Origin: an uncultured Bacilli bacterium
Lineage (GTDB): Bacteria; Bacillota_I; Bacilli_A; RF39; UBA660
Length of the DNA stretch: 6,752 nt
Reading direction: 5' to 3'
NCBI GenBank assembly: GCA_947631285.1
Contig: CANRKS010000054.1
Coordinates: forward strand, 1-6,752
The notes beneath the pieces were generated by a model. That model saw nothing but the letters and a program-made list of their open reading frames with translations. It searched no databases and had not been told where the DNA came from. Positions 1 to 4,947 of the stretch are shown piece by piece. A program made the translations under genes and the position numbers. The first letter of the stretch is position 1. Each line of letters starts with the position of its first letter.

Positions 1-74
1 ATCATAATGATAAGGAGAAATAAAATGATAGTAATGAGCTTGAGAACTTTTAAAATAAAAGTCTTAGTTTTCAT
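1..74 (-). CDS. 5' end of a gene with a hydrophobic N-terminus (cut by window edge)
   Basis: An ATG at 74 (reading leftwards) opens 24 codons that run off the left edge without a stop. The peptide starts with a lysine-containing stretch (MKTKTFILKVLK) followed by an uninterrupted hydrophobic run (LITIILFLLIIM). That is the pattern of a signal peptide or a first membrane helix, so the product is probably exported or membrane-bound. The start is supported by a strong Shine-Dalgarno sequence (AGGAGG at 85-90, ten bases before the ATG). It lies downstream of a promoter with a LexA-like operator and of a possible RBS hairpin. Too little of the protein is visible to name a family; a small membrane toxin-like peptide or the start of a normal exported protein are both possible. 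Confidence 0.72.
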   Translation of the reverse strand, partial: MKTKTFILKVLKLITIILFLLIIM

Positions 75-83
75 TTTTATCAA

Positions 84-109
84 ACCTCCTTTCTATAAAG
101 ATTGGAGGT
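84..109 (-). promoter_or_regulatory. Possible RBS-masking hairpin in the leader of the left-edge gene
   Basis: On the minus strand the Shine-Dalgarno GGAGGT (84-89) is perfectly complementary to ACCTCC (104-109) fourteen bases upstream. This gives a 6 bp stem with four G-C pairs; three A-U pairs are possible inside the loop. If formed in the mRNA, it would hide the ribosome binding site. An anti-SD copy this close is unusual in such AT-rich DNA, but one short stem could be chance. Whether it regulates anything is inference. Confidence 0.4.
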
Positions 110-140
110 AGACACTCAACAACTGATATTCCCTATAAAA

Positions 141-176
141 AGTATACTATTTATTGCACACAAAAACAAGTGTTCG
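141..176 (-). promoter_or_regulatory. Sigma-A-type promoter overlapped by a LexA (DinR)-like box
   Basis: On the minus strand, TTGTTT (164-169) and TATACT (141-146) are separated by exactly 17 bases and lie about 70 bases upstream of the left-edge gene, with a start site expected near 134. The -35 lies inside CGAACACTTGTTTT (163-176). This is close to the Gram-positive LexA/DinR operator, whose core is GAAC-N4-GTTC; here it reads GAAC-ACTT-GTTT, with one core base off. An operator laid over a -35 is the usual layout for SOS genes in Firmicutes. The promoter call is fairly good; the LexA call is tentative because one half-site is imperfect. Confidence 0.5.
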
Positions 177-234
177 AGTAATATTTTATTAAAAAGTTGT
201 TGTACGTCTTCCTTTAAGGCACCAGATTGATTGA

Positions 235-253
235 TACTCGGAAAATTCGAGTA
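235..253. repeat. Perfect inverted repeat TACTCG/CGAGTA
   Basis: TACTCG (235-240) and CGAGTA (248-253) form a 6 bp perfect stem around a 7-base loop. The outer half recurs: TACTCGAA on the minus strand occurs both here (246-253) and at the edge of the LexA-like box (173-180). It has no T-run on the minus side, so it is not a simple terminator in that direction. Function unknown; it could be a second protein-binding site. Confidence 0.4.
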
Positions 254-287
254 AAAATAGAAAACGACTTGTAAAAAAGCCGTTTTT
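252..287 (-). terminator. Rho-independent terminator-like stem, best on the minus strand
   Basis: Arms at 261-270 and 277-286 form a 10 bp stem around a 6-base loop. Read as minus-strand RNA all ten positions pair, one of them a G-U wobble. Read as plus-strand RNA the same position is an A-C mismatch. On the minus side the stem runs into TTTTCTATTTTT, a reasonable U-tract. It would end transcripts coming leftwards from the DUF421 gene and Nudix remnant. Confidence 0.55.
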
Positions 288-371
288 ATATTAATATGTA
301 TTTGTTAAGGAAACTTACATAAAATAAAAAGGGAAGACTTAACTTTGCCGAGTTGAGTACTGTTTTTGGTA

Positions 372-626
372 CTATAAAAGTGTAAAAAAGTTTTCAATTA
401 TTGCTAAAGGTTTTATAAAAGTCGCTTCTAAGCCATTTTCTTCTTTAAATTCTCTTAAAGTAGCATCAATAGATGATTCATTAATTTTACATCTTCCACC
501 AATTTAAGGAATAATAGGGAGCCTTGGTATTTTTCGAACTAGTATATTATCATTATGCCGAATGATAACCGCTACACGATAATTAAAAATAGTATCATTG
601 GCCAAAAAATTTATATCCTCATTCAT
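372..626 (-). pseudogene. Broken Nudix hydrolase gene (two stops, 3' part lost)
   Basis: Reading leftwards from an ATG at 626, with a GAGG ribosome site at 635-638 and a TATAAT -10-like element at 651-656, the frame starts like a Nudix hydrolase: FNYRVAVIIRHNDNILV at residues 14-30. Codon 41 is TAA (504-506). The frame then resumes with a full Nudix box at residues 44-66: Gly44, five residues, Glu50, seven residues, Arg58-Glu59, Glu62-Glu63, Gly65. A second stop, TAG (372-374), ends it at codon 85 soon after IIENFF. Nudix enzymes hydrolyse nucleoside diphosphates linked to another group, and the box glutamates bind the catalytic metal. Family members are usually 130-160 residues, so the C-terminal half is missing. 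A single T-to-A change (TTA to TAA) would explain the first stop. It lies 62 bases downstream of the DUF421 gene on the same strand. Confidence 0.85.
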
Positions 627-688
627 AATCTAATCCTCAAAAGATATTATATTATAATTTTAGTAAAGTACCAAATAAAATTTGAAGT

Positions 689-1363
689 TTATTTATTAAA
701 CATAGTTATTTTATCATTTTTATCAATAGTTAAAAGAGTAATGTTATTAATTTTTTTCTTTTTCATCTTTAAATAATTATTTAACCAAGTTTGGCTTTTT
801 TTGGCCTTTTTAAGTTCATCTTTATTTAATACTCCATCAACAATAATTAAATGACTTAATGTTTGTTTTTGACTATTTTTTTGAATATTTGTTTTTAGAT
901 CACTACTAGTAATAGGTTGATTTTTTTCTTTTAGAAGAATGGATATATCACCAGAAGGTTCTAAAATTGCTGTACCAAGTTCATTAATATCGAAGCAACC
1001 TTTTAAACGGCAATTTTCTAATACTTTAGCAACACTTAATTTGGCGGCATCTAAAGCATCATAGTTAAAATTATCATTTTCAAATAGTACTAAAGGTTCG
1101 CCATCAACAATTTCTTCTACGGTATGATTATGAAAAGAAATTAAAGATGTTATATAACCGATAATTCCAAAAACAATTAGGGCTATAATTCCATCGTATA
1201 AAGGAGTATCTAAACTAATAATAGAATCAGCCGCGATTGAACCAATTGTAATACTTAATACATAATCATATAAAGTTAAGTTTTTGATTTGTTTTTTACC
1301 ATTTATTTTGACAATTAAAAATAAAATAATAAACATTACTAAGCTTCTTATAAGAATTTCCAT
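689..1363 (-). CDS. DUF421 (YetF-type) membrane protein
   Basis: 224 residues, complete. The N-terminus carries hydrophobic helices at about residues 4-20, 35-50 and 57-77. The signature between the first two, GKKQIKNLTLYDYVLSITIG (22-41) followed by SIAAD (42-46), matches the GKRQ..LTPFDFV..I.IG...AD pattern of DUF421 proteins such as Bacillus YetF. The soluble C-terminal part (80-224) has the family's G-x-P-x-x-L element (DGEPLVLFEN, 87-96), the long helix before CRLKGCFDINELGTAILEP (118-136) and GDISILLK (138-145). Family members form membrane-anchored assemblies of poorly known role; in Bacillus relatives they affect spore membrane properties. The start has an AGGTGAT ribosome site three to four bases before the ATG. 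The gene is divergent from the operon starting at 1474. A broken Nudix gene follows it on the same strand. A lysine-rich tail (KMKKKK, 199-204) precedes the last strand. Confidence 0.88.
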   Translation of the reverse strand: MEILIRSLVMFIILFLIVKINGKKQIKNLTLYDYVLSITIGSIAADSIISLDTPLYDGIIALIVFGIIGYITSLISFHNHTVEEIVDGEPLVLFENDNFNYDALDAAKLSVAKVLENCRLKGCFDINELGTAILEPSGDISILLKEKNQPITSSDLKTNIQKNSQKQTLSHLIIVDGVLNKDELKKAKKSQTWLNNYLKMKKKKINNITLLTIDKNDKITMFNK

Positions 1364-1372
1364 TAAATCACC

Positions 1373-1389
1373 TGTTTATAATATAAACA
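1373..1389 (-). promoter_or_regulatory. Palindromic candidate operator upstream of the DUF421 gene
   Basis: TGTTTATA (1373-1380) and TATAAACA (1382-1389) are perfect inverted copies around one central A. They sit immediately upstream of the DUF421 ribosome site. On the minus strand the repeat contains TATATT/TATTAT, so it may cover a -10 element, although I find no good -35. Another palindrome, TTCTTAAGAA, lies next to it at 1391-1400. The position and symmetry suit a repressor site, but AT-rich DNA makes such repeats easier by chance. No named regulator fits. Confidence 0.4.
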
Positions 1390-1423
1390 ATTCTTAAGAA
1401 AATATTATAATAATTAAAAATAA

Positions 1424-1452
1424 TTGTGCATTTATATAAATCCTGTTATACT
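1424..1452 (+). promoter_or_regulatory. Promoter of the five-gene operon
   Basis: TTGTGC (1424-1429) and TATACT (1447-1452) are separated by exactly 17 bases, matching a housekeeping sigma-A promoter with a perfect spacer, a good -10 and a partial -35. Transcription would begin near 1459, leaving a short leader of about 15 bases with the RBS GAGG before the ATG at 1474. This also argues against translation from the upstream ATG at 1426, which lies inside the promoter. Confidence 0.6.
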
Positions 1453-1473
1453 AAAGGAAGAAGAGGTACATAT

Positions 1474-2379
1474 ATGAAGAAGTTTTTTAAAATTTTAGCA
1501 ATGATTATATTAGGGTTAGTCTTATTTATAAACTTTACGGTATTATTATTTTTAATACCATTAAGGAATACTTTTAAAGAAAATGTTATTAAAGAAATGA
1601 TAAATTCTATTAATATTGAAAAAGAAGTAATGAATAGTCCAGAACTTAAAGAAAGTGTTGATGAAGTTTTAGAACCAGTTTATGAAATTACGAGAGAAGT
1701 AGGGCTTAATGATGAAGTTGTTTTAAAATTATTAGATACAAAAGAAGTTAAAGATTTTATTGGTGATATAAGTAGTAATGTATATAATGCTTTAATAACA
1801 GGAGAAAGTCAAAAATTAATTAATATAGAAAATATTGAAAGAATTGTAAGTAATGCAATTGATGATATAAATGAAACTGGCTTATATGAAATAAAGAATA
1901 GTACTAAAAAGGAAATAATTGATTTTGTTAAGGAAGAAGCAACTAACTATGAAGATTTAATACCAGATACTGATATTGTTTTAAATGAATTATCTAAAGA
2001 AGATAAACAAGTATTAGATATGGTAAGATTTATCTTATCAAATGAATTCTTAACAATTGTAAGCTTAATAACCTTAGGGGCATTTTTCTTAATCATTCTT
2101 CTAAATTTAGCCGAATGGAAGTGGATTAAGGTTGTTTCCATAATAACTTTAATTAGTTCTATATTAGGTTTTGGAGTAACAAGCCTTGTCTTAGGAGTTA
2201 ATGCTTATTATTTGAAAGATCTTTATAGCTTTATATATGGCTGGATTAATAAGTATGTTAATTTAAATTATATTACTTTTGGTATAACATTTGTTATTTC
2301 CATAATTATATTAATAGTGTATAGTATTATTCTAAAAAGAAAGGCTAAAGAAAAGGAAAATGCTAGGCAAATAAATTAA
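1474..2379 (+). CDS. Membrane protein of unknown family, four helices and an outer helical domain
   Basis: 301 residues from the ATG at 1474. An in-frame ATG at 1426 was rejected because it lies inside the promoter and lacks an RBS, whereas AAGAGG stands eight bases before 1474. A lysine-led N-terminal helix (about 6-30) is followed by a hydrophilic, acidic, largely helical segment (31-190) rich in Glu, Lys, Asn and Ile. Three more hydrophobic helices follow, at about 191-212, 217-243 and 266-287, ending in a basic tail (KRKAKEKE). The positive-inside rule puts both ends in the cytoplasm and the 31-190 domain outside. I do not recognise the family. It is the first gene of the apparent operon, 35 bases before the superoxide reductase gene. 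A sensor-like or envelope scaffold role is possible but not shown. It has no cysteines or obvious catalytic motif. Confidence 0.85.
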   Translation: MKKFFKILAMIILGLVLFINFTVLLFLIPLRNTFKENVIKEMINSINIEKEVMNSPELKESVDEVLEPVYEITREVGLNDEVVLKLLDTKEVKDFIGDISSNVYNALITGESQKLINIENIERIVSNAIDDINETGLYEIKNSTKKEIIDFVKEEATNYEDLIPDTDIVLNELSKEDKQVLDMVRFILSNEFLTIVSLITLGAFFLIILLNLAEWKWIKVVSIITLISSILGFGVTSLVLGVNAYYLKDLYSFIYGWINKYVNLNYITFGITFVISIIILIVYSIILKRKAKEKENARQIN

Positions 2380-2414
2380 TTTAGCTTATAATTATTATTG
2401 AGGTGATGTTGATA

Positions 2415-2786
2415 ATGAGAGAATTAAAAATAAAAAAGTGTTTAAATTGTGGAGCAATGATTAAAGTTATTGAAGATTGTCATTGTGCCTGTAATTTTAT
2501 TTGTTGTGATGAAAAAATGGCTGATATAATGCCAAATTCAACTGATGCAGCCTTAGAAAAACATGTTCCAACTTATGAAATTAAAGGTGATAAAATAATA
2601 GTTAATGTAAATCATGTAATGGATGCTGATCATTATATTGAATGGATTAGTTTTGTTAATGATGACAAGGAAGAAACAGTATATTTTGAACCAGGCAAAG
2701 AAGCAAAAGCGGAATTTCCTTATCAAAAGGGAACATTATATTCTTATTGCAACAAACATGGTTTATGGCATCAAATAGTTAAATAA
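2415..2786 (+). CDS. Desulfoferrodoxin-type superoxide reductase
   Basis: 123 residues in the cytoplasm; it reduces superoxide to hydrogen peroxide without making oxygen, which suits anaerobes. The iron site (four His and one Cys) is complete: His50 in EKHVP, His67 in NHVM, His73 in DHYIEW, then Cys112 and His115 in CNKHGLW. Glu48 and Lys49, next to His50, match the residues that guide superoxide. The N-terminal domain resembles desulforedoxin, with Cys9-x2-Cys12 and a Cys30-Cys31 pair. The spacing between them is 17 rather than the 15 of classic desulforedoxin, and it contains three extra cysteines (Cys22, Cys24, Cys26). The ATG at 2415 is chosen because GAGGTG (2400-2405) is nine bases upstream; the GTG at 2403 and ATG at 2406 overlap or abut that site. 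The electron donor, normally rubredoxin, is not in the window. Gaps of about 35 bases on both sides suggest co-transcription with envelope genes. Confidence 0.93.
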   Translation: MRELKIKKCLNCGAMIKVIEDCHCACNFICCDEKMADIMPNSTDAALEKHVPTYEIKGDKIIVNVNHVMDADHYIEWISFVNDDKEETVYFEPGKEAKAEFPYQKGTLYSYCNKHGLWHQIVK

Positions 2787-2822
2787 CAATTTCATTATAA
2801 AAATATATTTAGGAGAATTATT

Positions 2823-3266
2823 ATGGGAAAAGTATATGATAAAGTATTAGAATTTAAGAAAAAATATCCTGGAGGAATCTTTTGGCGTTTAAAAAAACAT
2901 TCAGAAGTTGTAGAAGATTATTTAAATCCAGGAGAAGAAGTACTATATGCTTTTTGTGCGCAAAAAAATGATAAATTTACAGAGCTATTTAATACTTTTG
3001 TCATAGCTTTAACCAATAAAAGAATTCTTTTAGGACATAAAAGACTTGTATGGGGAAGCTTTCTTTATTCCATAACCCCTGATTTATATAATGATACAGA
3101 AATTTATAAAGGACTTATATGGGGAAAGGTTACGATTGATACCGTTAAGGAAGTTGTAGTTTTAACCAATATATCTAGTAAAGGATTAGATGAAATAGAA
3201 ACTGTTATTTCTGAATTTATGATGAAAGAGAAACAAAAATATGGAGAAACGGAAAAAGAAAAATAA
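2823..3266 (+). CDS. Bacterial PH-domain protein
   Basis: 147 residues, soluble, without a signal peptide. After a basic helical N-terminus (1-30) comes GEEVLYAFCAQKN (37-49). The strand FVIALTNKRILLG (59-71) follows, the hallmark of bacterial PH-like domains (bPH/YokE-type), then LVWGSFLYSITPDLYN (75-90), GLIWGKVTIDTVKEVV (97-112) and a C-terminal helix with DEIETVISEFMM (123-134). Such domains usually mediate binding or regulation and are not enzymes; the ligand here is unknown. The start has AGGAGA at 2811-2816. The gene lies 36 bases after the superoxide reductase and overlaps the next gene by 26 bases, which points to translational coupling. PH-like assignment is by motif recognition only. 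Confidence 0.8.
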   Translation: MGKVYDKVLEFKKKYPGGIFWRLKKHSEVVEDYLNPGEEVLYAFCAQKNDKFTELFNTFVIALTNKRILLGHKRLVWGSFLYSITPDLYNDTEIYKGLIWGKVTIDTVKEVVVLTNISSKGLDEIETVISEFMMKEKQKYGETEKEK

Positions 3267-4341
3267 GTTATATATTTTTATAACAATATTAATTAGTTGT
3301 TTTCTAGTTTTTCTTTTTTTCATTTTTAGACCTTATTCTTATGAAAAAAAATATCAAGTTAATAAATATGAAATAGAAGAAAAATATGATAAAGAAACAG
3401 GTTATTATACTTTTTTAATAAAAGAAGATAAGATTATTTATCCCTTTTTAATTAAGCATAACTATTCTAATAAAAGAGAGCTTATAGATAATATTAAAGA
3501 ATATCATAATGATAAAGAGAAATGTATATTACCTCAGAATAATGAATTTGATATGTATCCTTTATGTAGTCAAAATGATTTTGTTTATGCATATCATTTA
3601 AGTAATCTTAAAATAGATGATTTTAAAGAAGAAAAAATAAAAAGCCTATCTAAGACATATAAAGAAATAGAACTTAATTATTTAAATAATAAGAGTTATC
3701 TTATTTATAATTATCGTGGTTTTTACTCTATAAAAGAAGACGCAAATAAAGAAATACCTTTATTTAAAAATGATATTTATAATTTAAATTTAATATATGA
3801 ATGGAAAGAATATATTTTAGTACCAGATTATAATGAAAATTATTATTTTTCCAAAATATATTTATTTAATATTAAAACGGGTACTTATGAAGAAATAAAA
3901 TTAGAAAAACCTATATCATTTGATAGTGTTTTTCTTGGAGATTATAAAAATAAAGTTTATTTATTAGATAAAAAAGAAGAGCAAGAATACGCAATTAATT
4001 TAAGAAATAAAAAAGTAGAAGAAGTTGATTATTTAATTTTAGAAAATAAAAAATTAGTTAAGAAAAATTATAAGGATATAATTGTTAACAATTTAAATTT
4101 TTTAAAGCAAGATTATCCTGAATATAAATTAGAAGATCATATTTTATATCAAGATGTTTTAAATAATAAAATTAAAATATCTAATTATGAAGTAAATAAA
4201 ATTATAAAAGTTGAAGATGAAACGGTCTATTATTTAGCAAAAGATACACTATATATGTATAATCCTTATTTAGGAGAAATAAAACTTTTAAGTAATTTTG
4301 AATGGAACTTTAATAATACCAATATAATCTATATTTTTTAA
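3241..4341 (+). CDS. Membrane-anchored protein of unknown function, possibly propeller-like
   Basis: 366 residues. A strongly basic N-terminus (MEKRKKKNK) is followed by one hydrophobic helix (about 10-30) and then about 335 residues with no further membrane segment: a signal-anchor with the bulk outside. The outer part is rich in Tyr, Lys, Asn and Glu. It repeats a strand-like pattern of the kind K-(I/V)-Y-L followed by a short turn and an EE-(I/V) strand: SKIYLFNIKTGTYEEIKL, then NKVYLLDKKEEQEYAINLRN, then TVYYLAKDTLYMYNPYLGEI. This suggests beta-propeller or similar repeat folding, but it is an inference from pattern. Cys95 and Cys109 could form a disulfide. There is no catalytic motif. 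The ATG overlaps the end of the PH-domain gene by 26 bases and its own RBS (AAAGAGAAA) is weak, so coupled translation is likely. Confidence 0.85.
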   Translation: MEKRKKKNKLYIFITILISCFLVFLFFIFRPYSYEKKYQVNKYEIEEKYDKETGYYTFLIKEDKIIYPFLIKHNYSNKRELIDNIKEYHNDKEKCILPQNNEFDMYPLCSQNDFVYAYHLSNLKIDDFKEEKIKSLSKTYKEIELNYLNNKSYLIYNYRGFYSIKEDANKEIPLFKNDIYNLNLIYEWKEYILVPDYNENYYFSKIYLFNIKTGTYEEIKLEKPISFDSVFLGDYKNKVYLLDKKEEQEYAINLRNKKVEEVDYLILENKKLVKKNYKDIIVNNLNFLKQDYPEYKLEDHILYQDVLNNKIKISNYEVNKIIKVEDETVYYLAKDTLYMYNPYLGEIKLLSNFEWNFNNTNIIYIF

Positions 4342-4387
4342 ATAACATCTAATTATTTTTAACATACCTTATATTAGAGGTGTTTAT

Positions 4388-4840
4388 ATGTTTGAAAGTT
4401 ATAGATTAGGTAAAGGAGAAAATATTGAAAGTGTAGCCAAGAAATTTAATACAAGCGTAAAAGTAATACAAGATTTAAACAATCTATATTTTTTAGACGA
4501 TCTAAGAGAAGATATGGAATTAATTGTGCCAGCAAGTAGTAAAGATTATTTTAATTATTATACTGTTCTAAGTGGTGATAGTCTTTATGCTATTGCTCGT
4601 AAGTACAATATTAATCCAGAGTTACTTGCTAGTATGAATGGACTTAACATGGAAGATTATATTTATCCTAATCAACAATTATTAATTCCTAAAAATGGTT
4701 ATTCATATTATATAACTGCAGAAGGTGATACTTTAGATGAAGTTATTAAAGTGTTCAATAGTAATAAAGATAAATTTTTAAATGAAAATAGTACCATTTA
4801 TTTAATGGCAGGTCAATTACTTGTTAATAAAAAGAACTAG
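4388..4840 (+). CDS. Three-LysM-domain protein without export signal
   Basis: 150 residues made almost wholly of LysM domains: LysM1 at about 5-48 (YRLGKGENIESVAKKFNTSV through LIVP), LysM2 at 57-101 (YYTVLSGDSLYAIARKYNIN through LLIP) and a divergent LysM3 at 107-147 (YYITAEGDTLDEVIKVFNSN through LLVN). LysM binds N-acetylglucosamine glycans such as peptidoglycan, normally outside the membrane. Here LysM1 begins at residue 5, leaving no room for a signal peptide or helix. There is no attached hydrolase domain. N-terminal signal-less LysM is known in spore-coat proteins such as SafA and SpoVID, which could be a comparison, but nothing else here points to spores. The start has AGAGGTG six bases upstream. 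It is 46 bases after the previous gene and is the last gene before a terminator. Confidence 0.9.
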   Translation: MFESYRLGKGENIESVAKKFNTSVKVIQDLNNLYFLDDLREDMELIVPASSKDYFNYYTVLSGDSLYAIARKYNINPELLASMNGLNMEDYIYPNQQLLIPKNGYSYYITAEGDTLDEVIKVFNSNKDKFLNENSTIYLMAGQLLVNKKN

Positions 4841-4890
4841 ATATTAGGAACTAGGTAATGTTATGTTAAATACTATCTAGTTTTTTTCTA
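4830..4890 (+). terminator. Operon terminator with two alternative 5' arms
   Basis: The 3' arm TATCTAGTT (4874-4882) is followed by a T-run (4881-4887). It can pair with AACTAGGTA (4849-4857, one G-U, 16-base loop) or with AACTAGATA (4835-4843, perfect, extendable through flanking A-T pairs, 30-base loop). The first arm includes the TAG stop of the LysM gene. The two 5' arms are near-direct repeats 14 bases apart. Either pairing ends in the same U-tract, so termination of the five-gene unit is likely; the choice between arms is speculative. Confidence 0.65.
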
Positions 4891-4895
4891 GTTAA

Positions 4896-4924
4896 TTTAC
4901 ATTTTAGTTGGTTTTTGATATGAT
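4896..4924 (+). promoter_or_regulatory. Promoter of the 535-residue membrane protein gene
   Basis: TTTACA (4896-4901) and TATGAT (4919-4924) are each one base from the sigma-A consensus and are separated by exactly 17 bases. Transcription would start near 4931, with the GGGGA ribosome site directly before the ATG at 4948. It lies just after the terminator, so this gene is a separate transcription unit. Confidence 0.65.
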
Positions 4925-4947
4925 ATATATGATATAGGGGAATAGAT

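Larger units (their letters stand above)
75..371. other. Stretch without an intact gene, between the left-edge gene and the Nudix remnant
   Basis: About 300 bases with stops in all reading frames and no credible start plus RBS. It holds the leader and promoter of the left-edge gene, an inverted repeat (235-253), a terminator-like stem (261-286) and a small AGTAC/GTACT stem (356-373). The part next to 371 is where the 3' half of the Nudix gene would be expected, but I cannot see Nudix-like sequence there. Part of it is probably eroded DNA. Confidence 0.6.

Noticed and set aside
121..310. Minus-strand frame of about 60 codons without an ATG, including residues like SGALKEDVQQLFNKILLEHLF
   Set aside because: It has no start codon or RBS, runs through the terminator-like stem and the promoter, and matches no family I know. 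It might be a remnant of an older gene, but chance is as likely.
555..776. Plus-strand open frame of 73 codons
   Set aside because: It lies across the 3' end of the DUF421 gene and the start of the Nudix remnant on the opposite strand, has no ribosome site, and its hydrophobic composition is what antisense AT-rich coding sequence gives.
1426..1473. Upstream in-frame ATG extending the four-helix protein by 16 residues
   Set aside because: It lies within the promoter (-35 at 1424-1429, -10 at 1447-1452) and lacks an RBS, while the ATG at 1474 has one.
1947..2141. Minus-strand open frame of 64 codons
   Set aside because: Fully inside the four-helix membrane protein gene on the other strand, with no RBS or family resemblance.
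2403..2414. GTG at 2403 or ATG at 2406 as start of the superoxide reductase
   Set aside because: Both overlap or abut the Shine-Dalgarno GAGGTG (2400-2405); the ATG at 2415 is at the right distance and matches where family members begin.
4341..4387. Possible separate promoter for the LysM gene (TATATT near 4371)
   Set aside because: No acceptable -35 at a suitable distance; the short gap fits read-through from the operon.
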